NCBI RefSeq assembly: GCF_022489065.1
Contig: NZ_JAKVTW010000021.1
Span: forward strand, 1-64,000
Direction of reading: 5' to 3'
DNA length: 64,000 bases
Source: Vreelandella neptunia
GTDB lineage: Bacteria; Pseudomonadota; Gammaproteobacteria; Pseudomonadales; Halomonadaceae
Position numbers and translations under genes: made by a program. Shown piece after piece: positions 18,869-27,433 of the stretch. The notes under the pieces were generated by a model. The model had not been told where the DNA came from and made no database searches. It worked only from the letters and a program-made list of their open reading frames with translations. Within the stretch, counting starts at the first letter, position 1. The number at the start of each line of letters is the position of its first letter.

Positions 18869-19551
18869 TTACAGTGATGGCGTCCGTTTATTAGTGGTAC
18901 TAGCTGACTGCTCTTGACCGTTTACCGAATAGGAGCGTACATATTGCATTGCTTGGACGATCACTAAACGGCCAGCGCTACTGTCACCATAGGCCTTGGT
19001 GAACGTCGCAGCACCTTGCTGACTGGCCAGAATGAAATGGGAAATTGCCTCCAGGTCAGCCTCCTCGCTAAGCTCACCCTGTTGCTGACTCCGACGCAGG
19101 ACGTTATGCAAATGGGATTCAAGTGCCCGGAAACACTGGCCAACAGCAGCACGGGTGGTCTTATCAGTATCATGCAGGCCAGCCGCCAAGGTGCCTATCG
19201 GACAACCGCGATAACTGTGTCCGACTTCTAGCTGATCGATTGCCGCCAAAAGCCACCGCTCTAGAGTATCTAAGCTGTTTGGTCTTTATCTTCCATCGAC
19301 GCACAGAGGCGGTGCTCCCACCAAACGGCGACCTCGCAAACGAGCGCATCTTTGGTGGAAAAATGTTGGTAGAACTGGCTCTTGCCAGCACCGGCCTGAC
19401 GCAGGATCTGCTCCACACCGGTACCATCAACGCCCTGAGCGTGGAAGAACTCAACTGCCGACTCGACAATGCGTTGTCGAGTGGCTTTACCCTTAGCGTT
19501 GCGGCTGAGGCCTTCCTGATTATCGACCGACATCAAGAGTTGCCGAGACAT
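18869..19551 (-). pseudogene. TetR-family regulator broken by a frameshift
   Basis: The N-terminal half (from ATG 19551, GGGAG upstream) has the HTH: RQRIVESAVEFFHAQGVDG, then AGAGKSQFYQHFSTKDAL. It stops at 19270. The C-terminal half continues in another frame with LDTLERWLLAAIDQLEVG and YRGCPIGTLAAGL, which belongs to the same TetR subgroup. A one-base loss near 19275-19285 explains the break: adding one base to GACCAAACAGC restores a continuous protein of about 228 residues. It lies upstream of the ABC importer and may once have regulated it. A sequencing error is the alternative. Confidence 0.75.
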
Positions 19552-19868
19552 TATGCTGCTCCCGCCAAGCGTCCTCATTAGACAAGTTCGCACGTGGCAT
19601 CAACATATCGAAGTCTAACGCTGCCAGCGAACGGTTGTTGCGTACCCTATGGGGCCAGTCGTGATTAGCCAAGGTATAGAGCAGTCGAAAACACCTTTAG
19701 TCCTGATAAACTGCTTAAATGACCTCAACTAAAAAAGGTATGCAGCACTACGGCTAATAAAACTGAGTAATAGCCCAGCAGATACCGTGGTACTTGGAAA
19801 TGGCCGGCTTCGGAGCTCTACTACGCTGTATTAAAAGAGGCGGCAGGTAACTCGCAAGACATGCATCT

Positions 19869-20045
19869 AGCTTTGGTAATGAAATTGCCCGGGCCATTAC
19901 TTATTTGTCTTCCTACCTGGACAAAGCGGCTACCGAAGTAGGCTATGTAAGTTCCTTACAATTCAGTCGTGAGTGCCCGCGTCTTTACAGGCAATCCCCA
20001 CGGCAATGGAGCAAATCAGATCGACTATTCGTGAGAAGCTCATGA
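19869..20045 (+). pseudogene. AraC-family regulator relic
   Basis: One frame reads GNEIARAITYLSSYLDK directly joined to AATEVGYVSSLQFSREC and PRLYRQSPRQW. The first part matches the segment that opens the AraC HTH domain; the second matches its last helix-turn-helix. The middle (first HTH) is missing, so this is an internally deleted remnant. Just upstream, another frame at about 19805-19860 gives ELYYAVLKEAAGNS, like the end of the N-terminal cupin domain. The remaining sequence between 19594 and 19800 holds nothing I recognise. Confidence 0.6.
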
Positions 20046-20073
20046 AATCCTAGTAAATTTCTAATTTATCATT

Positions 20074-20874
20074 TCAATCAATCAGCTCTTCCATAACTGC
20101 TAGCACTGCAGCGCACTTTTGATCGTTCAGAGCGTCCGGATGAGGCTGACCGAATTGACCTTTATCGTTGTCAAAATAATCGCCTGACGCATTGGCAAAC
20201 TCGTATGAAAGCGCTGCTCGGGTGAGAACATCGGCACCTATCGATAGGCTTTTTCCGGCGATTCCAAAACCCTCTTTGACCATCTTTGATGCCAATAACG
20301 AGCCAGGATTAACTGCAACAAATACGGGTCCTTGGCTGCCAAGTGACGCAGCCAGTGCATTGTTCCACATCGTCAAAGCCAGCTTGCTTTGGGCGTAGGC
20401 CGACATGTCATCCAGAAGGCACTTTTCCCCGCGCAGGGCGGCAAGTTCTACCGGAGCCTGTGCCGCAGATGACAGATTAACCACCCGTGAAGTTGGCCTC
20501 ATGAGTGGCAAAAGGCGTTTGGTCAGCAAATAGGGAGCGACCGTATTGACCGCAAACCGCACATCCAGTCTGTCCCCGGTGATGTTTTCAGGAGCACGCA
20601 GGACACCCGCGTTGTTGATGATCACGTCCAACTGGTCATGTTCTCGGGTGATCGTGTCTGCCAATGGACCTACTTCAGCCAGACGCGACAGATCGGCGAT
20701 ATAGGTGTAGATCCGTCCGGCGCCCGTACCGTTTGCCAACATTTGCTCTGTCGCCGCCAGCTTCTCTGCGCTCCTTCCATGCAACAGCAATGTGTGGCCC
20801 TCGGAATAGAGACGCTTCGCGGTTTCGAGCCCTATGCCATCAGTGGCGCCGGTGATCAGAATTTTCTTGGCCAT
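20074..20874 (-). CDS. Short-chain dehydrogenase/reductase
   Basis: 266 residues. NAD(P) motif TGATDGIG near the N-terminus, NNAGVL strand, catalytic serine in NLSSAAQ, and YAQSK with the catalytic Tyr and Lys. A classical SDR that oxidises or reduces an alcohol/ketone; substrate unknown. It overlaps the upstream LLM flavin gene by 19 bp and belongs to a three-gene oxidoreductase set with it and the quinone-oxidoreductase-like gene, controlled perhaps by the divergent LysR gene. Confidence 0.9.
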   Translation of the reverse strand: MAKKILITGATDGIGLETAKRLYSEGHTLLLHGRSAEKLAATEQMLANGTGAGRIYTYIADLSRLAEVGPLADTITREHDQLDVIINNAGVLRAPENITGDRLDVRFAVNTVAPYLLTKRLLPLMRPTSRVVNLSSAAQAPVELAALRGEKCLLDDMSAYAQSKLALTMWNNALAASLGSQGPVFVAVNPGSLLASKMVKEGFGIAGKSLSIGADVLTRAALSYEFANASGDYFDNDKGQFGQPHPDALNDQKCAAVLAVMEELID

Positions 20875-21857
20875 ATTTTGTGTCCTTTTGCCGGAAATTC
20901 AGGGAGGAGGTCTTCTGCGAGGTACAAGAGGGTTTCTTCAATATTCGCCTGATTGAATCGTAGGTTCAGCGCTACATGGTTTACGCCGATTTCTTCCAGT
21001 GATTGCAGGTAAGCCTTCAGGAACTTTATGCCCGATCTGAAGCCCAGATGAATCGGCTGCGGCGGTGCATTGGGCTCTGTCAGAAGGTCAATATAGAGGG
21101 ATTGCATCACGGGCTTTGAATACCCTGTTTCACCAGGAATACCGTTACGCCAGGATCTGACAGCGTTTGCCTGATCGTCGATGTTCCTCGGGTAAGTAAT
21201 CAACCCGTCACTATGGCGAGCGCCCCATTGCGGCGTCTGTTGGCTACCTCCGGTAATCAGCATCGGAATCTTTCCTGCCATTGGCTTTGGCAGCAGGTCC
21301 ATCTCACCGTTGGTCTGGCCATAACGGTTTTCGAACGCTGGCGCGCTATCGGCCATCCTGCGGATGTAGTCGAAACTGTCCCGAAACCGCTCACCCCGGT
21401 TTTCGTAGTTTTCGTTAAGGGCGGGGTATTCATCAGGCCGGTCGCCGGATGCGATTCCGAGTATCAAACGACCACCCGCCAGTTGATCGACACTGGCTGC
21501 GGCCTTCGCAACGTGAGCAGGGTGCCGAAGCGGTAAGATCAGACTCGAGACACCCAGGGCGATCCGTTCGGTTTGCCCGGCCAGAAAACCGAGGTAAACG
21601 AACGGATCGAACACTTGGCCGGCATCACCAAACGAGGGCACATTAAACGGGACATCTCGTAACCATACCGCAGAAAAACCGGCCTTCTCCGCCAATCGTA
21701 CGCGTTCAAGGTAGCGCTCCATCGTCGGCACAGGGCCCCTGGTATAACTCTCCAGCGGAGCAACCAGACCAATACTCAACCGGTTTGGCTGGAACACCTG
21801 ATTGTAGCCACGATTGATCCGGGCAAATGTCTTTGTGCTCTCGTTCAGTGCTGGCAT
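20856..21857 (-). CDS. LLM-class flavin-dependent oxidoreductase
   Basis: 333 residues of the luciferase-like monooxygenase fold: RLSIGLVAPLESY near the start, GFSAVWLRDVP, LGVSSLILPLRHPAHVAKAAAS, GRLILGIASGDRPDEYPAL and LITGGSQQTP. Such enzymes use FMNH2 (or act as F420-like oxidoreductases) on small organic substrates. It lies 3 bp downstream of a medium-chain reductase gene and overlaps an SDR gene. Together they could process an electrophile or xenobiotic; there is no direct evidence for the substrate. Confidence 0.88.
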   Translation of the reverse strand: MPALNESTKTFARINRGYNQVFQPNRLSIGLVAPLESYTRGPVPTMERYLERVRLAEKAGFSAVWLRDVPFNVPSFGDAGQVFDPFVYLGFLAGQTERIALGVSSLILPLRHPAHVAKAAASVDQLAGGRLILGIASGDRPDEYPALNENYENRGERFRDSFDYIRRMADSAPAFENRYGQTNGEMDLLPKPMAGKIPMLITGGSQQTPQWGARHSDGLITYPRNIDDQANAVRSWRNGIPGETGYSKPVMQSLYIDLLTEPNAPPQPIHLGFRSGIKFLKAYLQSLEEIGVNHVALNLRFNQANIEETLLYLAEDLLPEFPAKGHKIWPRKF

Positions 21858-21860
21858 TAC

Positions 21861-22847
21861 TTATACCTCCACGACAACCTTACCGATGGCCTGGCCACTG
21901 GTCAGACGATCATGGGCTTTGCCCGCTTCGGAAAGGCTGAATGTCTGCTCATCCAGAAGCGGCGTGACGCCACCCTGGTCCACAATCTGCGCCAGTTGCC
22001 CCAGAATGTCGCCGTGCGCTTCCCGATGATGGTTGTGCAGCATGGGAATTAACATGAACACCACATGCATCGAAAGCCCTTTGAAGTGAGCGGTGGACAG
22101 ATCCAGTTCAACCATGGCTACAGTGGTCGTCACATGGCCATTTAGGGCAGCTGCTTCAAAGCTTTTGGTCATATTTTCGCCGCCAACCGTGTCGAAAACC
22201 ACATCGAACCCGGCACCTCCAGTATGGGCCTCAACATAGTCCGCGACGATTTCAGTCTTGTAGTCAATCGGTGTAGCGCCGTAGCCTTTGAGGATGTCGA
22301 ATGCCTGTTCACCGGTGGCTGTTGAATACACAGTGGCACCAAAGTGCTTGGCCAGCTGAACCGCAACATGGCCCACACCACCGGTACCACCGTGCACCAG
22401 CACTTTCTGTCCGGCTTTCACGTCAGCTCTTTGCAGGCCCTCAAGCGCAGTAATACCAACCAGAGGCAATGCGGCGGCTTCACGCATCGTCAGACTCTTC
22501 GGTTTGTGCGCAATCAGCCGTGCGTCGGCGGGCATCAACTCTGCGAGCGCTCCCTGCAGATCGGCTAGGCCACCAGCACATCCGTATACTTCGTCACCGG
22601 GCGCGAAACCGGTTACGTTTTCACCAACGGTTTCAATGGTGCCAGCGAAGTCCATGCCAAGCACGGCCGGCAAGTCCGGGGACAACGGGAGATCCTTGCC
22701 CATCTGGCGAATCATGGTGTCGACGGTGTTGATGCTCGTTGCCGCAACGCGGACGATGACTTGGCCTGACTGTGCCGAAGGTGCAGCCATGTCGACCTGC
22801 TCAAACGCTGCCTCAGGGCCGTACTGATTAAGGACCATTGCTTTCAT
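21861..22847 (-). CDS. Medium-chain dehydrogenase/quinone oxidoreductase-like protein
   Basis: 328 residues. GroES-like start (MKAMVLNQYGPEAAFEQVD), AVLGMDFAGTIETVG, and NADPH motif HGGTGGVGHVAVQLA. It lacks the zinc ligand cluster of classical alcohol dehydrogenases, so it belongs with quinone oxidoreductase (QOR)-type zinc-free reductases. First gene of a three-gene set on the minus strand, divergent from a LysR gene 119 bp away, which probably regulates it. Confidence 0.88.
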   Translation of the reverse strand: MKAMVLNQYGPEAAFEQVDMAAPSAQSGQVIVRVAATSINTVDTMIRQMGKDLPLSPDLPAVLGMDFAGTIETVGENVTGFAPGDEVYGCAGGLADLQGALAELMPADARLIAHKPKSLTMREAAALPLVGITALEGLQRADVKAGQKVLVHGGTGGVGHVAVQLAKHFGATVYSTATGEQAFDILKGYGATPIDYKTEIVADYVEAHTGGAGFDVVFDTVGGENMTKSFEAAALNGHVTTTVAMVELDLSTAHFKGLSMHVVFMLIPMLHNHHREAHGDILGQLAQIVDQGGVTPLLDEQTFSLSEAGKAHDRLTSGQAIGKVVVEV

Positions 22848-22966
22848 TGTGTAACTCCAATCTTGCAGTTGATTTGTACAAGCGACTAAGTACAGATTAA
22901 AGGGTCGAGAAAACGGAATAAATGACCAATAATGGTATTCAGAATTCGTAAAATGGATATAAATTC

Positions 22967-23884
22967 ATGGACACCGAGGGAATAAAACTGTTTGTGCTGG
23001 CTGCTGAAAAACTCAACATTAGCGCCGCCGGACGGGAACTGGGGCTGCCGCCAGCCGTTGCCAGTGCGAGGTTGGCCAAGCTTGAAAAAGCTGTTGGAGC
23101 AGACTTGTTGCGCCGTTCAACCCGTAAAGTGGCGCTTTCTACTGAGGGTTCGGAATTCCTGCCTTTTGCCAAGGAAATTCTGGCCCAAGAGAACGCGGCG
23201 TTGGCCGCGATGGGGTTTGGCAATGAGCATGTGTCTGGCACTCTGAGATTTACCGCATCCAGCACCTTTGCCCAACAATATATCGTGCCTTTGGTACCAG
23301 AGTTTCTGGAGATGTATCCAGGTATCAATCTGGACTTGCGATTGTCCGATATGGAGCTGGACCTCATTCAGGGCAGTTTTGACCTAGCTCTGAGAGATGC
23401 GGTGTTGCCGGACAGCAATCTGAAAGCACGGAAACTCGCCGATGATCGACGTATATTCTGTGCCTCCCCCGGGTACCTCGCGAAATGGGGAACGCCAAAA
23501 CACCCGGACGATTTGTATTCTCATCAGTTGGTCGCCTTCAAATCCCAGGCCACGATTGCGTTGGCCGGTCCCAAGGGAGAAAAGGAGCAGTTAAACCTTC
23601 GCAGTTCGCAAAACAGACTGATCATTGATGACGGCTTGAGTTACAAGATTGCGACCATGGAGGGAGCGGGGATCGCTCTACATGCCCTATGGAGCGTCCA
23701 CCGAGAACTTTCAGCAGAGACTCTGGTGCAGGTTCTTCAAGACTACCGGATGGACGCTGAGCCAGCGCTTTGGCTGGTGTACCCGAAATCCAATGTATTG
23801 ACCGCAAAGGTCCGGGTGTTCATTGATTTTCTGGTGGATCGGATTGGCGCTAACCCGTTGTGGCAACCCACCAATGTCGCGTAG
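22967..23884 (+). CDS. LysR-family transcriptional regulator
   Basis: 305 residues. N-terminal winged HTH (MDTEGIKLFVLAAEKLNIS, AAGRELGLPPAVASARLAKLE, LLRRSTRKVALSTEG), then a substrate-binding domain (GTLRFTASSTFAQQYI). It is of the group that regulates divergent oxidoreductase genes (like DhcR/YafC relatives), and its neighbour is a three-gene oxidoreductase operon read the other way. An inducer is not apparent. Confidence 0.9.
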   Translation: MDTEGIKLFVLAAEKLNISAAGRELGLPPAVASARLAKLEKAVGADLLRRSTRKVALSTEGSEFLPFAKEILAQENAALAAMGFGNEHVSGTLRFTASSTFAQQYIVPLVPEFLEMYPGINLDLRLSDMELDLIQGSFDLALRDAVLPDSNLKARKLADDRRIFCASPGYLAKWGTPKHPDDLYSHQLVAFKSQATIALAGPKGEKEQLNLRSSQNRLIIDDGLSYKIATMEGAGIALHALWSVHRELSAETLVQVLQDYRMDAEPALWLVYPKSNVLTAKVRVFIDFLVDRIGANPLWQPTNVA

Positions 23885-23913
23885 GTTTTCTGAAATAGGC
23901 TTTCAGATAGGTA

Positions 23914-24195
23914 TCAGCGGACGATCCCACGAGGGTGGAGTACCAATTGCTGGAGCAAATAATTAATAAACACCCGCACTCGTGGAGCAAGTAAATGTGA
24001 ATTGGGATAGAGCGCCCAGATTGAGCTGTCAGTAGCTATGGGGTGGTCCTCCAGAATTCTCACGAGGCTGCCATTATATAGTGCCTCAAAGGAACACCAG
24101 GTACTCGTTAAAGCCACCCCCATTCCCTCGATGCAGGCGTCTCTCACTGCCTCACCGTTGTCTAACTTGAGATACCCACGAGTTTTGACTCTCAC
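23914..24195 (-). pseudogene. LysR-family regulator, C-terminal fragment
   Basis: 93 residues resembling only the last third of a LysR substrate-binding domain (GEAVRDACIEGMGVALTSTW, LVRILEDHPI, ALYPNSHLLAPRVRVFI). No HTH part exists upstream. It resembles the end of the complete LysR at 22967-23884 (ALWLVYPKSN, KVRVFIDFLV), so it came from a related gene that was cut, probably by the rearrangements just upstream. Confidence 0.75.
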
Positions 24196-24267
24196 AAGCC
24201 CGATTTAACTCTTGAAAACCCATGTATCCAATCCCCCCAGATTGATGCACGTATGCCATTCGACCTC

Positions 24268-24305
24268 CAAAAAAATAAAGATGCCGGGGTGGTGGCCCCG
24301 GCATC
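24268..24305 (-). terminator. Rho-independent terminator (minus strand)
   Basis: Perfect ten-base arms GATGCCGGGG / CCCCGGCATC around TGGTGG, with an A-rich run at 24269-24278 that reads as a U tract on the minus strand. It follows the orphan gene end at 24332-24412. Confidence 0.8.
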
Positions 24306-24331
24306 TATGCCGTTGTGGTTCCGCCGATAAG

Positions 24332-24412
24332 TCACGCCGCCATCACTTGGCTGATGCGCCGCTCCATCTCTTCATGGAACGCGTCAACTCGCTCGACAAT
24401 CGTGCTTATCAG
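24332..24412 (-). pseudogene. Orphan C-terminal gene fragment ahead of a terminator
   Basis: On the minus strand the last 26 codons of some gene remain (STIVERVDAFHEEMERRI, ending SQVMAA), followed 27 bases later by a strong terminator. The family is not recognised. The fragment ends at the exact base where the SDR fragment on the other strand begins, which marks a recombination joint near 24412. Confidence 0.45.
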
Positions 24413-24531
24413 AGTTCGGCACCGCCGTAGAGTTTGGTGCCTTCTGTGCCTTTATGTGCAGCGAGCGTGCGGGTTACTTGACCGGTCAGAACATTCTGCT
24501 CGACGGAGGTGCCTATCCAGGAACCTTCTGA
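24412..24531 (+). pseudogene. SDR (3-oxoacyl-ACP-reductase-like) C-terminal fragment
   Basis: The last 39 codons of a short-chain dehydrogenase survive: EFGTAVEFGAFCAFMCSERA, then GYLTGQNILLDGGAYPGTF and a stop. The TGQ-ILLDGG motif is the usual SDR C-terminus. Everything upstream is gone. Confidence 0.75.
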
Positions 24532-24731
24532 TTGATTAAGTTTACGGTTAGTGGCCTGAACTTTTGCTGAGTCATGTATAAGGTCCTATGCTCAGGCTTT
24601 GGCTTACGCCAAGCATACAGGGAGGCATCGGAAATACCTTCTTGCCGTGCCACTTCAGCAACGGATAGGTTGTACGGAGGTAACAGCTTCTTCAGCAGTG
24701 CGTCTTTGCGCTCTGGGGAATAACGTGGCAT
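24513..24731 (-). pseudogene. Truncated IS transposase OrfA (HTH part)
   Basis: From MPRYSPERKDALLKKLLPPY the protein shows the N-terminal HTH of an IS3-type OrfA (LSVAEVARQEGISDASLYAW). After YAWRK the similarity ends and the frame runs on into unrelated DNA shared with the SDR fragment. Only the IS start remains. The outer end would lie upstream near 24760-24800. Confidence 0.7.
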
Positions 24732-24759
24732 CGAAGGGTCTTGGTTAGGGTAAATCAAT

Positions 24760-25392
24760 CAGGCGACAGCTATCCTGGCACCCGGGGACTATGCCATGTC
24801 TATATTCTCTTCAAATTCGACATAAAGGTATGTTTTGCTAAATCTATGTTTACGCAATAAACATGGCAAGGAACGATGTTTAAAAAAATGAAAAAAATCG
24901 ACATAGATCAATCCAGCGCCGATACCTAAAAACATAGTTTGCGAGCATAACCAACCATGGGATACAGACTACACTTCAACCATAAACAGTCGCTCCATAC
25001 TGTTATCCAACTCCGTTTCATATGAAGCTTCATAACCACCACTTGACAAAAAAGTGAGGTGATGGGCTATCAGACAACCAATACTGATGTGACAGCTACC
25101 CGAAGCTACATTGCCAACCTGGTAGGCGTGAGTTCAAAGACAGATGGTTAAGACTACTTAAAGAATGCCATAGCGGAGTGTGGAAACTAGACTTTGAAGA
25201 TGGAACTTCTATTGGCTCAGGCAAAAGACTAACGTCACACTTTCTTCAGTATTAGCCGGGTTTAGAGTCAAAAGTTACTTCATTGTTTTTACAGCTAGTT
25301 GATCGGTATACGCTAATTTGAGTAACCCATAATGACCCTTCCTAAGCCTTTACTCGAGCGCCGCAAAGCTCTATCTGCCAACGAGCAGCGTT
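24760..25392. other. Gene-poor stretch with decayed coding pieces
   Basis: No intact gene. A plus-strand piece at about 25110-25250 reads RREFKDRWLRLLKECH and LDFEDGTSIGSGKR before a stop. It looks like true coding sequence of an unrecognised family, cut at its front. The first 100 bases are probably the outer end of the truncated IS. Confidence 0.35.
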
Positions 25393-26310
25393 TTATTCTT
25401 GCTGGCTGGAAATACCTCCTAAATGTCCGGCGTGAGCCCGTATGGTTTCCAACATAGCGGTTGCTGCAGCAGAGGGCGAACCGCGGGAAGGTGTAATGAT
25501 ACCCAGCGAGCGAGGAACATAAGGAGCGATTAAAGGACGCCAACCTATTCCTTCCGCAGAAATCTGGCGGAAGCTAAGTGAGGGAAGCGCAGCAACGCCG
25601 AGGCCTGCGGCCACCATTCGTCCGGCGGTACCAATCTGGCTTACTTCACACATCAAATCCATTTCCAAACCTTGGTCTTTTAACACAGTTTCAATCGCCT
25701 CGCGCGTACTTGAAAGACGGCTCAACCCAATAATGGGATAGTGCAGTAGCGTCTCCCAAGGAACGGTGTCTAACGCCAATAAGGGATGCCCATGAGGACA
25801 TACCGCTACAAAGTAGTCTTCCACGAGAGGTTCAAAATGGGTTGCTTCTGTGCGGAGTGGCTGAACCGATAGACCTATATCCGCGCGATGATCACTCACA
25901 AGGTCATCCACCTGGGAGGCCAACACATCGTGAACATTCATCGCAATATTGGGGAATCGGCGACGGTAATCTGCTAGTACTGTCGGCAAAAAACCTGCCG
26001 CTAGTGTAGGCAGCGCTGCCAGAGTTATTTTCCCTCTCTGCTTATTGAACAGTTCACCAATGTCGCTCAGAGCCTCATCCCAATCGCTAATCAGTCGTCT
26101 AGCGGTGTGCAGAAAAAACTTTCCTTCCGGGGTAAGTTGCACGCCGCGAGGAGAACGATTGAACAGTACACCACCCACACACTCTTCTAATTTACGGATG
26201 GCGATACTTAGTGCTGGCTGAGACATGTGTAGGCGCTCGGACGCCTCCACGAAGCTGCCAAACTCAGCGATAGCAACAAAGGCTTTTAGTTGTCGGATTG
26301 AAGGTTGCAT
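25393..26310 (-). CDS. LysR-family regulator of the TAXI-TRAP/BKACE operon
   Basis: 305 residues. HTH at the N-terminus (MQPSIRQLKAFVAIAEFGSF, EASERLHMSQPALSIAIRKLE, LFNRSPRGVQLTPEG), then the LysR ligand domain (ITLAALPTLAAGFLP). It is divergent from the TAXI-TRAP gene at 26441, with 130 bp between them including an AT-rich stretch (ATTCGTATAAATATATTAGACAAAT region) fit for a LysR site. Probably the activator of that carboxylate uptake and degradation operon. Confidence 0.9.
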   Translation of the reverse strand: MQPSIRQLKAFVAIAEFGSFVEASERLHMSQPALSIAIRKLEECVGGVLFNRSPRGVQLTPEGKFFLHTARRLISDWDEALSDIGELFNKQRGKITLAALPTLAAGFLPTVLADYRRRFPNIAMNVHDVLASQVDDLVSDHRADIGLSVQPLRTEATHFEPLVEDYFVAVCPHGHPLLALDTVPWETLLHYPIIGLSRLSSTREAIETVLKDQGLEMDLMCEVSQIGTAGRMVAAGLGVAALPSLSFRQISAEGIGWRPLIAPYVPRSLGIITPSRGSPSAAATAMLETIRAHAGHLGGISSQQE

Positions 26311-26440
26311 AAATAAAGTAAAAGTCTCATTCGTATAAATATATTAGACAAATGCTAGCAGGTTCTTCCATTCTTAATAAGTCAAATGAAACGCACCTTC
26401 TGGAACCAAAAACCCACAATACCCAGAGAGAGCAATTGCT

Positions 26441-27415
26441 ATGTACTCACTAAAAACGCCGCTCATAACTGCCATCCTCAGTGCTGGCTTGATCGCTGGC
26501 ACTTCGGCCCAAGCAGAAGAACAGCTCTTAATCGGCTCTACCTCCACATCGTCTAGCCAATACGGCTACTTTGTCGCCGTTGGGCAAATTATTAATCAGC
26601 ATGTGGATGATGTGCGCACCTCGGTAGTAGAAACCGGTGCCACAGTGGACAACTTGCGCCGCATTTTAAGAAACCAAGTGGATATGGGACTCGTCACCAC
26701 GAACGTCGGCTATCACGCCTATGCGGGTGAAGGTGAGTTTGAGGGCCGCCCCGTGGATAACCGCCTTCTTTGGGTCTACTCCCAGGCACCACAAAATGTT
26801 GTGATGCGCGAAGATGCTGGCGTTACGAGCATGGCGGAATTGGACGGTGCTCGTCTCAACCCAGGCATTACCGGTTCTGCTACCGAGGCAACCACTATCG
26901 AAGTCATGGAGACATTGGGTCTAGCTCCGGAATATGTACGTGGTTCCACCACTGATGTAGTTGCCGGTGTAAAAGACAACCGCATGGCAGGATACGTCAA
27001 ATCCGGCGTGGGCGAAAAGCTGGATGGCTCCTCCATGGACATTGCAACCTTTACGCCCATCCAAGTGCTTTCCCTAAGCGATGAACAAACTGAAATCCTG
27101 AGTGAACAGATGCCGGACATTTCAGTCGTTAACATTCCTGAGGGAGCAGCTGATGGAGTGCCAGCTTACTCCACTTGGAGCTTTGGTTTAGCGATGCATT
27201 CAAGCCCTGAGCTCAGTGAAGAAACGGCCTACCAAATTGTTAAAGCCGTTATGGAGAATCCTGAACCGCAAGTAAGTGCGCTCGCTAATCTCGCCGATGT
27301 CGATATCGCAGAACTCACCCTAAGCAGTGGAACGGTGCCCTTTCATCCAGGAGCCGCGCGCTATTTTGAAGAGCAGGGATACGAGATTCCTGAACACCTG
27401 ATGCCGACAGAATAA
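26441..27415 (+). CDS. TRAP transporter solute-binding protein, TAXI family
   Basis: 324 residues with a signal peptide (about 1-25, cleavage near AQAEE). The mature start LLIGSTSTSSSQYGYFVAVG and later NQVDMGLVTTN are hallmarks of TAXI binding proteins, which deliver carboxylates such as glutamate or 2-oxoglutarate to a fused TRAP permease. The permease gene follows by 18 bp. The ligand here is unknown; enzymes downstream suggest a 3-hydroxy acid. Confidence 0.92.
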   Translation: MYSLKTPLITAILSAGLIAGTSAQAEEQLLIGSTSTSSSQYGYFVAVGQIINQHVDDVRTSVVETGATVDNLRRILRNQVDMGLVTTNVGYHAYAGEGEFEGRPVDNRLLWVYSQAPQNVVMREDAGVTSMAELDGARLNPGITGSATEATTIEVMETLGLAPEYVRGSTTDVVAGVKDNRMAGYVKSGVGEKLDGSSMDIATFTPIQVLSLSDEQTEILSEQMPDISVVNIPEGAADGVPAYSTWSFGLAMHSSPELSEETAYQIVKAVMENPEPQVSALANLADVDIAELTLSSGTVPFHPGAARYFEEQGYEIPEHLMPTE

Positions 27416-27433
27416 GGCGAGGAGCTCGGTTCC

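Noticed and set aside
19123..19581. 152-codon open frame on the plus strand
   Set aside because: It is antisense to the broken TetR gene, whose two halves have clear family motifs; the plus-strand product has none.
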